DNA of 64,000 bases, from assembly GCF_020382885.2 (NCBI RefSeq), contig NC_058513.1, positions 11,991,641 through 12,055,640 on the forward strand, in the 5' to 3' direction. The position numbers and the translations under genes are program-made. Each line of letters opens with the position of its first letter. The stretch's first letter is position 1. Below, in pieces: positions 1 to 12,960 of the stretch. Under the pieces are notes generated by a model. The model saw nothing but the letters and a program-made list of their open reading frames with translations. It was not told the origin of the DNA and did not search any database. This stretch comes from Scatophagus argus (taxonomy: Eukaryota > Chordata > Actinopteri > Scatophagidae).

Positions 1-753
1 CAGATTATCAATTTGAATTCCTTTTTCAGTCTATAGTATCAAGTGCAGAGTACACAAACATCACGTGATCTCAGATGATTGCAACATGAAACCAAAATGC
101 AAAATGGAAAAATTTGTATATTGCTCAGAGAAAGGGAGGAGTGTGAAATTAACTGGCAACCAGGAGCTTGTTTCTGACCATATAACTTTAATCTGTCCCC
201 TTGTTTGGCTTCCTGTTTCTCCAAGAAAAAGGTTGCAAGGCCTTCAGGGGTACGGCTCATACTTGTAGACCCCCAGATTTACTGCAGGCACAAAACATTA
301 CAGACGTCTTCTTTGAAAGTGAGCTCGAACCCAACAAAAACCGCCTCAGAGCATCTCTCTGAACTTGTGTGAATGTCAATAGGGGATAACAGTCCTAACC
401 TGTGCTTCCTTTCATCATTCCAGTTGGTGCATGGACTACACACGCCAAAGAAAACAAAAGCAGACACGCACCTTCACGTAATCTCTGCCCTCTGACTTTG
501 AGGTCAGGGTAGTTACATGAGTTAAAGCGGCTTAAAGCTCTTATGCAACAGCCTCCACAAAATTAGCCACGTAAGACGGACAACTTGGTCATTGTTTACA
601 CTAAAAACAATCAGACTTTAAAGAGAGACCCAACAGTTAATTTGGTAATCAGAGCACTTCGATTTCAATCCCCCCATTTGCTTCAACAATTTTCTGTTGG
701 TTTTTAGGTTGAAATGATAAATCTAAATTCAAACAAGTGCGCTGGCAACTTAC
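1..753 (-). other. stac2: stac2 intron 1 (partial)
   Basis: This sequence lies downstream, on the minus strand, of the splice donor that ends the first stac2 coding exon. It therefore belongs to intron 1, whose other end is outside the window. I see no further exon in it; the short reading frames lack splice signals and resemble no known protein. Confidence 0.7.
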
Positions 754-843
754 CTTCGTTTCCGGCTGGCTGGGCATGGTAGTCTGGGGTCGATGAAGGT
801 CTCGGTTTTGTGGTTCATTTTCCTTTTCGCTGATTTCGGTCAT
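754..843 (-). CDS. stac2: stac2 first coding exon (partial gene)
   Basis: This exon encodes 30 residues starting MTEISEKENEPQNR and ending SQPETK, in phase 0. It is followed directly by a strong donor (exon AAG, then GTAAGT on the minus strand at 753-748). The N-terminus matches human STAC2, which as I recall it begins MTEMSEKENEP and has ETK near residue 30. STAC2 is a cytoplasmic adaptor with a C1 domain and SH3 domains that binds L-type voltage-gated calcium channels and modulates their inactivation; those domains are encoded by later exons outside the window. Position supports the call: in human, STAC2 is close to MED1 and on the same strand, as here. The ATG at 843-841 is the first in frame, and the frame runs on into the intron as meaningless sequence, so the donor sets the exon end. 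Confidence 0.85.
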
Positions 844-1330
844 CTTAGCTCAGGACAAAAAAAAAGGCTCCCTTAACGGCAAAACTGTTAAGCCCACAGT
901 GGCAGAGGAACTGAGATAGCTATGCACACTGAGGTTTAAACATCGCTACGGTGTCTCGTCCGAACAGGTAGAGCTACTTTCAAGTGTCAAGTCATCTTCC
1001 ACCGGCAGCGTCCATCTGACGATTAGCTTGTTAAGTGCGGTATTCCGTCGAAAGGGTGCTTGTTTGTTGTCTGTTTTGACGCTCGGATTCGGTAGGAGAA
1101 AACATCCAGCAGTCCACTTATCCCCGCTGGCTCGCTCCTCTCTCATCCACCGGCCAGTTTTCCTCCTCTCTCGCGCGCACACACACGCATGCACACACGC
1201 GCTCTTACAACAACTTTGATTTCGCCGTGACAGAGTGCGGCGAGCGCTGGGCTTCTTGTGATTGGCTGAGGCGTCTCAAAACGCACCAGAGGGAGCGGTG
1301 GAGCGCGTCGTGATTGGCTGTGAGGTGATG
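844..1330 (-). promoter_or_regulatory. stac2: stac2 5' UTR and probable promoter with duplicated CCAAT boxes
   Basis: This is the sequence upstream of the stac2 start codon. It is richer in CpG than its surroundings and holds an 11-bp sequence, GTGATTGGCTG, twice (1259-1269 and 1310-1320), 51 bp apart. Each copy contains an inverted CCAAT box, which reads CAGCCAATCAC in the direction of stac2 transcription. Spaced CCAAT boxes of this kind bind NF-Y in many TATA-less promoters. The transcription start is not visible; it is probably between about 900 and 1250. The promoter call is inference from position and motif. Confidence 0.5.
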
Positions 1331-2008
1331 ACGCTCGAAGAAATGGGTGTCGCCAAGAGACAAGATGGAATTCTAAAGCGTTTAACTTTTACGACTGAGC
1401 TTTGTAAAACCCACCGCTTAGATTATTAATTTCCATCGTATAATAATGTGATTTGTCTTTGGATAAATATTATCATTTTCTTTCTTATAAATAGTTGATC
1501 AAATCAAATAAAAAATATCATAAAGTGTATTAAGTGAAAGGAAAAAATGAGGCAGTTTGTACTTAATCAAACCTTAAATCAAAAGGCCACTGATGCACAT
1601 GATGAACTGTATGCAGGTAAAAATTCTCCTCATATACGTTTTGTTGTTTTATTTTGGTTTATTCATCTCTGGCAAGCAAGCAGATAATTGAAGTCAGGAT
1701 ACATGGTGCCTCAAATCAAAATCATAGACCATACCCACTACATAAACTTCCTGCCATATTCTTATAAAACCAGCCACACTAGCAAATAAAAATGTGATTG
1801 AAATATAGAATAAAGCAAATATCTTGAGTGAACCCAACTCTCAACAAAATGGCTCCTACTGCTCTTTTCAGTTGCCATACATGTAGTATAGATACAGCTG
1901 AGAGCCACAGGCCAGCATACTCAGAGAGCACCAGCAGCCAAACACGGGTGGCTGATTCAGCACCAAGGACAGCTCCCCTACGCCTGCCTCTGTAGTTGTG
2001 TGTGTGTG

Positions 2009-2050
<42 letters not shown>

Positions 2051-5000
2051 TGAATGTGTGTTAGTAATTATCAACCTTCCCTGAATGTAAAAACTGCATA
2101 GTTTCATACTCACCAAATTATGTCTGTTTCTAATTCTGACTACTGATATATCAAGAGCATTAAGAGCCTGTGTACAGTATGCAGTGTATTCCGCCACACT
2201 GAGCTAAGTATAGAAACAACTTAGAACAAAGGAATTGTACTTCTGACTAATTGCACTGACTACTAATAATATCTACTTCTCGCCCAAGCATCTATCTGGT
2301 CAGATGTCAGAAGCAGAGTAGGTCTGTACACCATGTCCCAGTTTTTTAGTGGCCGTCTGACTGTATCAGCCTCCAATGGATGGATTCCGCAGCTTGGCAG
2401 TTCACTGAAAAGCCCCTGACAATCTCCATCACTGAAACAATGTTGTGTTGTGGTGCAGCAGGTGATTATGCAAATGAAAGACCATACTATTTTATCATAA
2501 ATGCATGAAAAAGCTAATGAGGCTGGCTGCTTCTTAAGGGCTTCTTGGTGTTAGTGTGTGTGCGTCAGAGATGTAGCTAGTATCGGCTTTAAAACTCAAC
2601 TGTGAATTAAGAGTGTGACCTTACTGCATATATTGCAGTGCTGATTATGCACAATATCTATGGAGTATAGTATTTCATGTCGCCACAGCTCTCACATTAC
2701 ACACAGTCATTTCCTAATGCTTTGAAGTGCTCTGTCTCCATGTCACAAGTCTGATCTGTGCTCATTTTGCACTCCTCTAATGTAAATCCTATCAGTCGGG
2801 CAGATGAATCAAATAAACTTTGGGTGATTGTTACTGGATCTCAGTGCCCACATAGCCATTTGCGCATTATGTATTCAGGTTTCATAACAGCTGGCCATGG
2901 AAAAACATTAAGAAAAAACCAACATCAATCTTTCACAAAAAAACCCACTAAAGACGAATAGAATAAGAAGAATAAAAGCAGTCATATCCTTTGCTCTCCT
3001 GTCATGTTGGAGCTCTAGCTGGTATCCATTTTGCACCATCATCTTTTATTAACTGCTCTGGGGAACTTTTTTCGCTCTACTTGCGATACACTACCCTCCA
3101 TCCACTCCCTCTCGCTCCGTCTCTTTTACACACATGCATAAAAATACCCTCCACATGCACACACTCACACACACACTAAAACCTGTATAGCGAGGACATT
3201 ATGTGCATTTGATATCACATGTAACTCTCACATTTTGATTTAAACACTGTCACTTTCACACAAGATGTGTAAAGGATACATTAACAATAACAAAAAAAGG
3301 AAATCAAAGAGAAAAGACAACATATACTGGTCCAACTGTACACCCAGTGTTTTTGTTTCCCCCTGCAGCTCCAGGTGTCTTACAGCATTTCCACATCTGT
3401 CACTTAAAATATATGTTGCACATTCATTGCAGGGGCATGCAATAGTGTGAGAGTGCGTCTGTTTGTACTGCATGTGTGTAAAGTGGAGCTGCAAGGAGCA
3501 AGCGAAGAGGATTAGAGCTCCATCTCTGTAAGGCACACGTCCTGATGTGACTCTATTTAATCTCCCCATCCACTGAAATTAGCATAACCCTATTCTTTCT
3601 GTGCTTCCTGTCTATCGCCTCTTCCCCTCTCTCATATTTTGCTTGTTATCACTCGTCATCTATGCCAACTTTGTTTCTCATCTATTTCCAGTGGAAAAGG
3701 AGCCATCTCTCGGCAGGCAGTCTAGTGAGACAGCTGACGTCAGCTGTTTCGCAGTGCAGGGCGGCCAGAGATTTTAGCTTCCGTTAGGCTCTGGTGGGTT
3801 TGTGGTTTATCTGGAATCTCACAGGTTCCCATGTGCTGCTGTTTGGCCACCGTTCAGCACAGATCCTTCTCAACAATGTGCTGTAACTGCATATAAAGTG
3901 ATGACTCTCCACCATTGTCTTAATATACGATGAGAGTACAGATGCTGTGTTTTTCAGCATTATCACAATCATTAAATTAAATAAAACAAAGCGTAACATT
4001 CTTTGAGTGACTTTGGTCGGTTGCTGTCATGCTGCAGCACAATCCCAGTGCTTTACTCATCTTCATTATACGCATTAACACTCTAGCAAAAGGGGCATCT
4101 TGGTCATAATTAGAACATTAAACTGTGAAATGACCTTGCTAATACAAATTTTTATCTCTCTATCATCTTAGCCCCTACTTCAAAAGGAAGGGCAAGAAAG
4201 TAAATGAAGTGTGTACACATCTAAGCCAAGGCTCAGGGATCTTCCCTGCATGGTGCTAACACATTTTATTAAACAAAATTATACCAGAGAATTCATCTGG
4301 GTAAAATGAAGTTAGAATAAATGCATTAGTCAGCTGCTGACCATGTCAAACTAAATGCGTTATTGGTCTCAGAGGCTCCAACATCTTAAAAGTACAAATG
4401 AAAGTTATATATAAATTCAACGTAGTGATAAATGTAAAGGTAATAACTGTAGAAATAAGGTTGCAATAGTATAGAATAAGTACCAGTCATTCATAATGTC
4501 TGTCCATATAGTGAGACTGAGTAAACTGCAGTAATGATAGTCCAGGGATGAAACCATTATATTTTTCTATACGTGAGAAGGATATATTCCAAAGAAAACA
4601 ATACAAATCAGAGCAGCAGCAGTAAACAAAGGACTGAATTAACTAAATCAATCAGTCCATCATTATCCTCACTTACAACACTTAACCCACAATCCCTGCT
4701 TTTAGATACTTCCTCTAAACATAATAATCTGACCTATAAACAATCCCTTAAGAGAAGTACCAAGCAGTTGCAGCGTTTGCAACGGGGAAAGACATTGATT
4801 TTACACAGCAGTGTCTTTAATGGTCTGAAAGAAAGAGTTGTATGAAGGTTTGCAGCTTGAGGCTATGTTAGCTGCTATTAGCCTAACACATCCGAATCTC
4901 CAATTGTACTATTGGTGGTCAAGATGCACTGAGGGTAAGTTTTTGACAAAGAAGAAGAATGTTTGTAAAAAAAGACAATATCTCCAGTTCTGCTTGAATT

Positions 5001-7099
5001 TTTTTAGTTAAAACAATCCATCACGATTTCGACAGTGTTACAGGAGCGCAATGCAATGAACTCTTAAAGCTCAAAATAAGCATGTGATTCAGCCATTACC
5101 TTCCACTAGATTCCTTTCACTCTTCGCCAGACAAGTGTGCCAGACATTTTCAGCGCCATCATTTTCCTTCTGAAAAAACAAAGCATGATTCAGCTTGTTA
5201 TTATAACCATGAGTTGGCCATAACAACAGATTTTCAAGAGCTTGGAGAGAGTGCTTTGTCTGTGCAAAATCGTGCAGGACACTGACAACAGTCGCCACTT
5301 GTTATCTTGTTATATCCAGCAAAGTTTAGGATGCAAATCTCTTGCCTCCCAGCTGAGCTGTGGAGTAGTCAGAGCTAACATGACTGGAGTATATTGGTGA
5401 TATGCTGATAATATTTCTCTTTTTGCCTTTGCACAATATTAATGGATGGATAATAATCATGCTGTTCATTGCAGCTCAGTAGGTTCCAAGAGCAACCTGA
5501 ATTCAGATATTAGTCAGAATTTGTCTCTTGATGACAAAGCAGCCTCAAGCCACTCGCGAGCAAGTCAGACTTGCTTGAAGCTGCAAGCTCACTCGTTGAA
5601 AAAATTGTATTATTTTAAAGATCCTTTTCTATTTAAATGAGAAAGCTTAATTTAAACTCTTTGATGTAGCGAACATCCACAGATCCCTGCTGTATCTGGG
5701 CCAAACGTTAACCTACTAATTCATGATAGGAGACAAATCTCTTTCATGATGTAACAAGCAAACGTTTGCTCATGTGCGAAACTGCCTTGTTTTTTTTTTA
5801 TTTATCACTTTGAAGGTTTTATTTCACCGTAAGCTTGCTCCTTGTGGAATACATGGCCCACTTTTGTCTGTGTAGATCTGTCTTGCATGTGTGTGGTGGC
5901 TCTGTGTTGTTTTTTTATATTTAGATGCTTGTGTGTGCCTTCTTTATTTTCATGACAAGATGGAAAAAGATTTAAACTGTGTCAGAATCTGATGACAATG
6001 TGAAAACTGAGTCCCCGATGTACAGCTGATGTTAAAACCTCTCCACCAGGTTAGCTGTGAGTAATGAAATATTTAAAGGTGTGAGATATCACAAAAAGAA
6101 CTGCGCAAGTGAGGCTTTCTGGGGTGTCAGGTAAATAAGATGTGAGGAGAGAGAGTTTGGTGCAAGAGGAAGACGAGTGAAAAAGGCAAACAATACACCA
6201 ACTACAGAGAAGTATTGAGGAAGGCGAAGGTTTCTTTAAAATCCATCACATTTTAGAGTCAAACCTTTAAAGTTTGTGAATTAAATTGTTTTTGTAATCA
6301 GTCAAAAGCCCCATTATGAAAGACTGTTTGTGCAAAACAAACAAATACTGAAATCTGAGACGTCAAATTACCACAAACACTGTGTTATGTAATATTTGTA
6401 AACCACAATAGGAATGACAAGACCTCAAGGAATGTCCTGCAGTAAAGCCCTGCTGTGAACACACAGGAATGGAAGGTGTAAGTGTTACATTTGAATAACA
6501 GATGCTATCCAGAATAAATCACAGTTTCAGTCTTATGTGTGTTTGTGTTATGAGGTGGAAGCAAACAATGTGACGCAGTGACAGGTGAAGCAAACACAAA
6601 CCAGTCTTTAACCTCATTATAACAAAATAAAAAGATTATAGCTTAATAACAGCAGGAAATTAAATTGCCTGGCATTAACCTGATTACATCTATGATTCAG
6701 ACCTGATTATAGTGAGAAAACATATTACGTGCTGCCTCACACACTAAACAACATGGATCATTACATGCTCAGTGAGAAGTCCCATGAAGATGAAATGTAG
6801 TTAAACAAGGGAACACGTGGCCTCTGTTTCAGAGAATAAAACACATTCACTGGTGTGGTTTAGCATTTAGAAAAACTGCTTCTATCTGGAAAGGCTTTGT
6901 ATTGCTGCTTTATATCAGTTTTGTAATGCAAATAGCACAAAATGCTCCCACTATGTATATTTCTCTGCTGTATTTAGGTTACTGTGACACAGGAAGCTGT
7001 GCCTTGGGTCTAGTCTTATTTACAGCAAAACGCTCGAGAGATGTAACTTAACTACACTGAGAGTCTGCCTTCTGGTAGCTCTGTGAACCACTACCATGC
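1331..7099. other. intergenic, no gene recognised
   Basis: This is AT-rich sequence between stac2 and med1. Reading frames are short, and none has a convincing donor or acceptor or resembles a known protein. Human FBXL20 sits in the equivalent interval; none of its F-box or leucine-rich-repeat exons is visible here. The only clear structure is the microsatellite near 2 kb. Confidence 0.6.
1996..2048. repeat. (TG)n microsatellite
   Basis: About 26 TG units with one TGCG interruption. It creates a false open frame of alternating Thr-His on the minus strand, which is not a gene. Confidence 0.95.
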
Positions 7100-7104
7100 A
7101 CAGA

Positions 7105-7290
7105 AGAGCTAAACATGCTAATGATAATGACAATGCTAACATAATGATGTGAAGCAGGTTTAATGTTCAGCAGCTCAGTTTGGTGTGTTGGTATGCTAAC
7201 GTTTGCTAATAAACACCTGAGATAAAGCAGGGGAGAACTGGTGTGAAATTGTAAATTGTTTCCCTGCTACATTTCAGAGGGAAATTTAGA
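7105..7290 (+). repeat. Decayed copy of a dispersed fish repeat rich in GCTAAC/GTTAGC
   Basis: The block has the repeated pattern GCTAA, AATGCTAAC, GTTTAATGTTCAG, TATGCTAACGTTTGCTAAT seen in a common fish dispersed element. The copy at 11.28 kb has the same layout (AATGCTAACATG, then GATGTTTAGTAGG, then GTTAGCAAGCTAACTTTTAATTAG). I recognise the family by pattern only and do not assign it to a class. Confidence 0.5.
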
Positions 7291-8324
7291 TTTTGTTTAG
7301 GTTTTGACACAAATGAGACAGAAAGTCAGATTCTCTAGTCGAGCCAAAGTCAAAATAATTTGCTCAACAAACATGACAGCTATATTTAGCACCAGAGGCA
7401 GAGCTACTGTGCCAAGTGTCTGCTCACAGACCGCCTGTGTCTACTGTACCATGTGTGTGCCAGATCGTATGGCTGTTTTTTGTTTTTGGATGCTTCAACA
7501 TCAAGCTCCATTTACAATCTGAAGAGACTTTATTAGTGACTCAGTCAGCCAGCTATGAAGGCATTCTCACAATTTACTCGTAGATGCGTTTACAGCGTGG
7601 ATTACTGCGCACATTTGATAAGATTTACGATTTGCGAAAAAAACGTACGCATGAGTGGATGGAGATAAGCGTGGATTTACTTTTACTGGCAAGTGAGAAG
7701 CAGCTTGAGAAAGAAGACACCAGACGTCACAAGACAAGCGATGATAATATACAGTGGCATGAGATGATATGAGGTGACACCAGAACAATCACAAAGTTAT
7801 TAATGTAGTGCACTGAAAGTGTTCCTTTCACATAGACAGGTAGTAGATTTTCTCCGCTGTCATTATTTAGACAGTTCATACGGTTTAATCTAAGTTTATC
7901 ATTGGCAGATTACCACCTTATTCTTGTAGCCAATAAATTAACCCTTCAGTCTTAAAGATAAAAGAATAGTTGTCTCACATTGAGGATAAAGTCATATTAA
8001 TAGCAGTGATCCTAATGCTGCAGCTTGCTGATGATTTTATATGTTTTAACGCAGCAGGACAAATGCAAACCATACAAGCTGGCACAGAATGAGTGGAAAA
8101 GGGGCTGGAATATGTAAAGCAAGACTAATGAGGGAAATGGTCAACAGGTGAGCAGGAAGACGGGGAAGGTGGGTCAATGGTGGGAAAGAAGGGAACCGAG
8201 TGGCTGGATCTGAAACGACTAAGAGCAAGCCAATGGCAAGGAAAACAAGGCAGACAGCTTAATAAATTCTAGGAGCTGGATGAAGTTTTGACATGGAGCC
8301 CAATTTAGAACCTTTTTCTGTAAG

Positions 8325-8425
8325 GCACATCTATTTGTATAGCACATTTCAACAACAAGACATATCAAAACGCTTTATATAAGACATAAAGGTCATTACA
8401 GGATCATGAGACAAAATAAAATCAC
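8325..8425 (+). repeat. Fish dispersed repeat remnant (TTTGTATAGCACATTT type)
   Basis: The sequence TATTTGTATAGCACATTTCA, followed about 35 bp on by a degenerate AACGCTTTATATAAGACATA, follows the pattern of a very common fish interspersed repeat (TATATAGCAC, then CAAAGTGCTTTACA, then ACATTAAAA). Identification is by remembered pattern, without any search. Confidence 0.45.
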
Positions 8426-9699
8426 CGCTTATGTAGGATTTAAAAGATTAAAAAGTATGTTAAATGAGTTGTAAGTGAAACAGTGACATTCACACCTAGC
8501 AGAGGATGTATTAGACTCACACAAATTATTATAGTGCAGAGAAGTGTGGGGGACAAATACATTTTTTAGCAGTTTTAGTATAACAATACTGCATTTCAAG
8601 ATATTACACAAGTGTTGCAGCAGATCTATAATCCCCTTAGGCGTAATAACTTTCAGGAGATATCAAGCCATAAAGAACAACAAAATCTATAAACCCAAGA
8701 TGGATCAGCACACTCACATTACGGCCCTGTAAGTGTCTACAGGAGTAATGCGGTGATATTTTTGGAGAAAAGATGGATTATCATCAGCAGTGATTCTGTG
8801 AGAGAGAGAAGTGGAGATGGAAAGAGGGAGGAGGGACATGCAGAGAGGATGGGCAGGTGGCCAGAATGACATTGGGGGTTCGTGTTGGACATGCCAAAAG
8901 GGGTTGGCACTGCCATTTGCTGACTCACACCAGAGCCCCACAGGGATTATAAGGACAATAGACTTCCATTTCTTTTTAATGAGCGCTACAGATAGCCTTA
9001 CAGACATATCATCGTGTTGAAATACAGCCGCTGACAGCAGAAACGAGTGGAGGACACAGGCCAAATGACCCACTCTAGCACACATACTAAAGCACTTCAG
9101 TTTAAAATATTGCCCACTATAATATTTGGTTTTGGTGGCTCACGCAGTGCAGGGACACCTCATAGCCACAGCTTCTGAAATATATCTCTTGTGACTTGAC
9201 ATGGCGTGCTACTTACGCTGCACATGAAGCAAATGTGATTTAGATTCTACTCGTTTGCCCTGAGGAGGTGAAAAAAAAAAAGATGATTTCCTGCTTAGAA
9301 ATCAGCGGATTTCCTTGTGACTTATTCTATTAGCAGAGTCCACAGTATTCTGGGGGTAGTCAAGTAGCTCATTCAGTGGGGCACTTGGGAGACATGACAA
9401 GGATCGCATACAATAACCTGTCATGAATAAAAACCTATTTTATATTATTGATTTTTTTTTCTTAAAGGGAGGTCACAAGGTCCACACACACACACACACA
9501 TACACTTTAAGCTATATTTATTTGCATTACCTGTCTACATCTTGTTCTTCCATGTCCACAAAATGTCATTGAGCACATACAATACAGTACAGTACATTAC
9601 CTACATTACTGCATCTGTGCACATCACAGTCACATAATTTTATTACTACTGTATTTCCACATCAGTGTAATACTTTATATATGCTTGAATTTATTTTAC

Positions 9700-9895
9700 T
9701 CTGTTTAGCGTACATTATATTTTATTCCTGTATATTAACTTCTGTGTTATTTTATGTCTTTATGTCTTAGATTCTCTTTCTCTCATTTCTCATTTCACTC
9801 GTGTGACTTTCTTGTTATACATTTTGTATGAGTGTTGTTGAACGGAGCCTGAGGACAAGAGTTTCACTGCAGTTTCTGTGCATACCAGTTAGTGA
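9700..9895 (+). repeat. Probable non-LTR retroelement 3' remnant
   Basis: GAACGGAGCCTGAGGACAAG followed by AGTTTCACTGCA resembles the 3' region of fish non-LTR elements, where a phrase like GACAAGAATTTCACTGCA precedes the tail. The rest is too decayed to assign, so this is a pattern match with modest confidence. Confidence 0.35.
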
Positions 9896-11279
9896 GCGGA
9901 GTGGAGCTCTCCGTGGTGCTGAAAACTTGTCGTAACAATTAGAGCCATGCCTCCCTTCATACTGCATGTTTGAGCAACATTTTTAATTTAAACAACTCTT
10001 GCAGAAGTTTCAATTCCAGAATCTAAAGCTAAGAGGGAAACTACAGCAAAATGTTGACACGCCGTAGCCATAAACTTGGCTGTATCTCCACTTCCTTCAG
10101 TTTTGCTGATGTTTTAAAAGCCACTTACTTTAGTTTGCCTCAGCATATCTCCAAAGCTGGATACAGTTGGGGAAACGTGCCACAACACAGTATTTTAAAA
10201 AAAGATATGCAAAGCCCAAAGGGTTCTTGTTTTTCTGTATTATCAGAATGAAAACAAAAAAAATGCAACTTACAAGTAGAATTCAATTCAACATCCACAA
10301 GTTAATCCACAATTTTCATGGTCAGATTAAATTTCAATCTTCATCCACTCAGCTGTGGTTTCTATTTCTAGTTAGAACAACTACGATTCAGCGCCTGATA
10401 CTAATCTACACGACCACACACACACACACAGAAAACACAAGTCAGTGGCACGGCAGCACCGCTGCCACATCACTTTGAGTCACTGCTGAATAAAACTAGG
10501 ATTTCTTTATTAAATTCTAGACTCAATTTGTGCAACCTTCGAGTAAAGACAAAATGTTCCTCTGCCTTCATGTTGTAAGCTGCTGTCTTACCCCAGAGAG
10601 CATAGCATTCTGTGGTTATCTTGCTATAATAATATCTTTAGCTCAGGATGTGGAACTCTCAGGCTGAAAATACATCTACACTCTCCCCTCCGCCCTCCTT
10701 CTTTTGCCTTTATTCTTACTTCCTCTTCTCTCACCCCCTTCTTCCCCCTCCACTCTTCTTCCTTTTGCCTCCCAAATCTAACTTTATAGCTGCACACAGC
10801 TATAAAGCTTAACTAACTGGCAAATGTCTGCCTCCTCTTGCTTGCTTATCTACAGGATAAGCTGGGAGGTTATTTCCATGCTATATGCTACAGCTCATCA
10901 ACAGCTCATGAACCGCAGCCCTTCCTTATGTGCTGGAGGGGAGATGGCAATTTGCTGAACTCAGTGTCTGCATCTTCTGGTGTCACATGCCTGAAATGTG
11001 ATAAACATGTACATCGCAATGACTCAGTGATTGGAAATTGATGAGATTATACCGTGCACTACCTCGAGAAACAGATGAGCATGGCTGCATCTTATTATTT
11101 CCAACTTCAGACTTCATTATTTCCAACCTCTTCAGACCTCAAATACAGAAATAAAGAGTTCATAAGTCACCTGCAGGGCAAATATGATGCTGCTGACGGA
11201 CAGAGGGACAGGCAGGGATATGGAATGAGATACATGACAAAAAAAACTGTGCTGACTATACTGCAACAGCAGCCCTTGG

Positions 11280-12140
11280 CAGTGAGTCTACTTTTATGTA
11301 GCAGCACTGTGAGGCTGCACAAGCTAAATGCTAACATGTGAACAGTGACAATGTTACGATGTTTAGTAGGTAAAATTTTCACCATGTACACCATTTCAGT
11401 TTAGCCTGTTAGCAAGCTAACTTTTAATTAGCCCTAAACAAAAAACTGCAGCTGAGACAGATTGGAATTTTCGTCATTTTGTAGGTGTTTAGTCATAAAA
11501 AAAATTTGACCTGATAGTAGTGTTAGATAAAAAGAAAAAAGAGTGGATCACCAAAATCAATTGAATTAATCTTCTAAGGACTTTGAATATTTAGCACATT
11601 TCATAGCAGTGCACCCAATAGATACCCAGAAGTTAATTGCTGAAGAAACAATGTCAACATGATGATGGCACTTAAGGAAACGTCTTTAGAATCATGACTT
11701 TTTGTCAATATGCCTACACTTTGTAGACAAAAGTATCCAGACACACCTCTTTATAGGGCTGTTTTTCATGCATTGGGCTGTGACCCTTACTTCCAGTGAC
11801 GGAAATCTTAATGCTTCAGCACACAAAGACATTTCGAACAATGCTATGCTTCCAGCTTTGTGGCAGCAGTTTGGGGAAGGCCCTTTTCTGTTCATGATTG
11901 TGTCCCAGTGCACAAAGCAAAGTCCATAAAGACATGGTTGGATGAGTTTGTTGTGGAGGAACTTGACTGGCCCTCACAGAGCCCTGACCTCAACCCCGTC
12001 CAACACCTTTGGGATGACCTGGAACGGAGATTCCGTGTTTAAATATTTGTTGAGATATTTCAGACTGGACCAACAGACCATCATAGTGATCGACAGAAAC
12101 AAGCTGCTATGCTGGCTAAAAATACTGTATGTCAAAGCCA
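11280..12140 (+). repeat. Older dispersed fish repeat split by a later insertion
   Basis: The left part (about 11,310-11,620) has AATGCTAACATG, GATGTTTAGTAGG, GTTAGCAAGCTAAC, CTGCAGCTGAGAC, TTTTGACCTGAT-like and GGATCACCAAA phrases and ends CACCCAATA. The right part (about 12,047-12,135) begins TTGTTGAGATATTTCAG and continues ACTGGACC and GCTATGCTGGCTAAAAATA. In the family as I remember it these two parts are adjacent. The 430 bp between them holds the Tc1 derivative at 11,715-12,037. The boundaries are approximate. Confidence 0.5.
11715..12037 (+). mobile_element. Internally deleted Tc1/mariner-like element, transposase C-terminal remnant
   Basis: The left end, TACACTTTGTAGACAAAAGT then ATCCAGACACACCTC, is a Tc1-type terminal sequence. 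It is joined directly to transposase C-terminal coding sequence, so most of the transposase is deleted. The remnant frame shows KSIKTWLDEF, DWPSQSPDLNP and HLWDDLERR, the conserved end of a DD34E Tc1 transposase. The last catalytic acid, normally Glu in NPIEHLW, reads Gln here (NPVQHLW), so the product could not be catalytic even if made. No right terminal repeat is seen; the copy stops near 12,037. It sits inside an older repeat. Confidence 0.8.
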
Positions 12141-12141
12141 A

Positions 12142-12918
12142 ATTAAACAGCAAAATAAACACTGACAGTCCAAACATTTTGGTTCCTGTGTACTCTGTTT
12201 TGAAATTTGGAAATGTCAGGACTTTAAAGTGACTATCCATGACAATAAAAGACTTAAAATAAGGCAAATTGTCAAAAGTTTTTTTAATTCTTACTTAAAC
12301 AAACTGTATGTCTAACAGATCTGAAACAGCTCAGTAACATCACAGAGATCTGCAGTCGGCCACAGGCTTGTGTTTGAGAAGCGATGAAAGATACGCACAG
12401 GATGAAAGGATGAGGGGGGAAATGAATAATGTGGTTATATTCCAAGCATTAAGATTGAGTTTAAAGCCAGGCAGAAAGTTTGAGTGGCAGGGTCGACAAT
12501 AGAGAAATTAGCTGTGCTGAAGAAAAGCGCGGATCAGCAGTTTGAAAAGGTTGACAGGTAATAGAGAGCGAAGGAGTTGCAGAAAGGAGAAACGAGGAGA
12601 GGAGCTTGCAGTCTCAGGCTTTCTTTTATTTTCCTGCACACTGACAAATTGGTTGGAAAACCCTGACAGAAGTGAGTACAGTGACTGCAACCAAGTGCTT
12701 GGTGCTGTCTGAGGATGTGCAGCTAAATGGAATTCAGCCATCACTAACTGTATTATTTATACCTGTTCTTTTCCCATTGTGACTTGTCAAAATGGCCTAC
12801 TATGGTAAAACAACCAAATATTTTAATAACTAAATGAACTTCCATGCTGTCATTTAAATGTAATCAAACAATGTCTATCTAGTATATTACATCATTCTAT
12901 TCATGTGCCCCACAAATA

Positions 12919-12960
<42 letters not shown>

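Larger units (their letters stand above)
7291..11279. other. intergenic, no gene recognised
   Basis: No exon is recognised. The stretch holds two probable retroelement remnants (listed separately), a short CA run near 9485-9500 and a pyrimidine-rich block near 10,680-10,770. The longest frame, 8714-9085 on the minus strand, has no coding character. Confidence 0.55.

Noticed and set aside
7584..7772. Overlapping frames on both strands around 7.6-7.8 kb
   Set aside because: The residue pattern hinted at a transposon-derived piece, but no motif or terminal repeat supports it.
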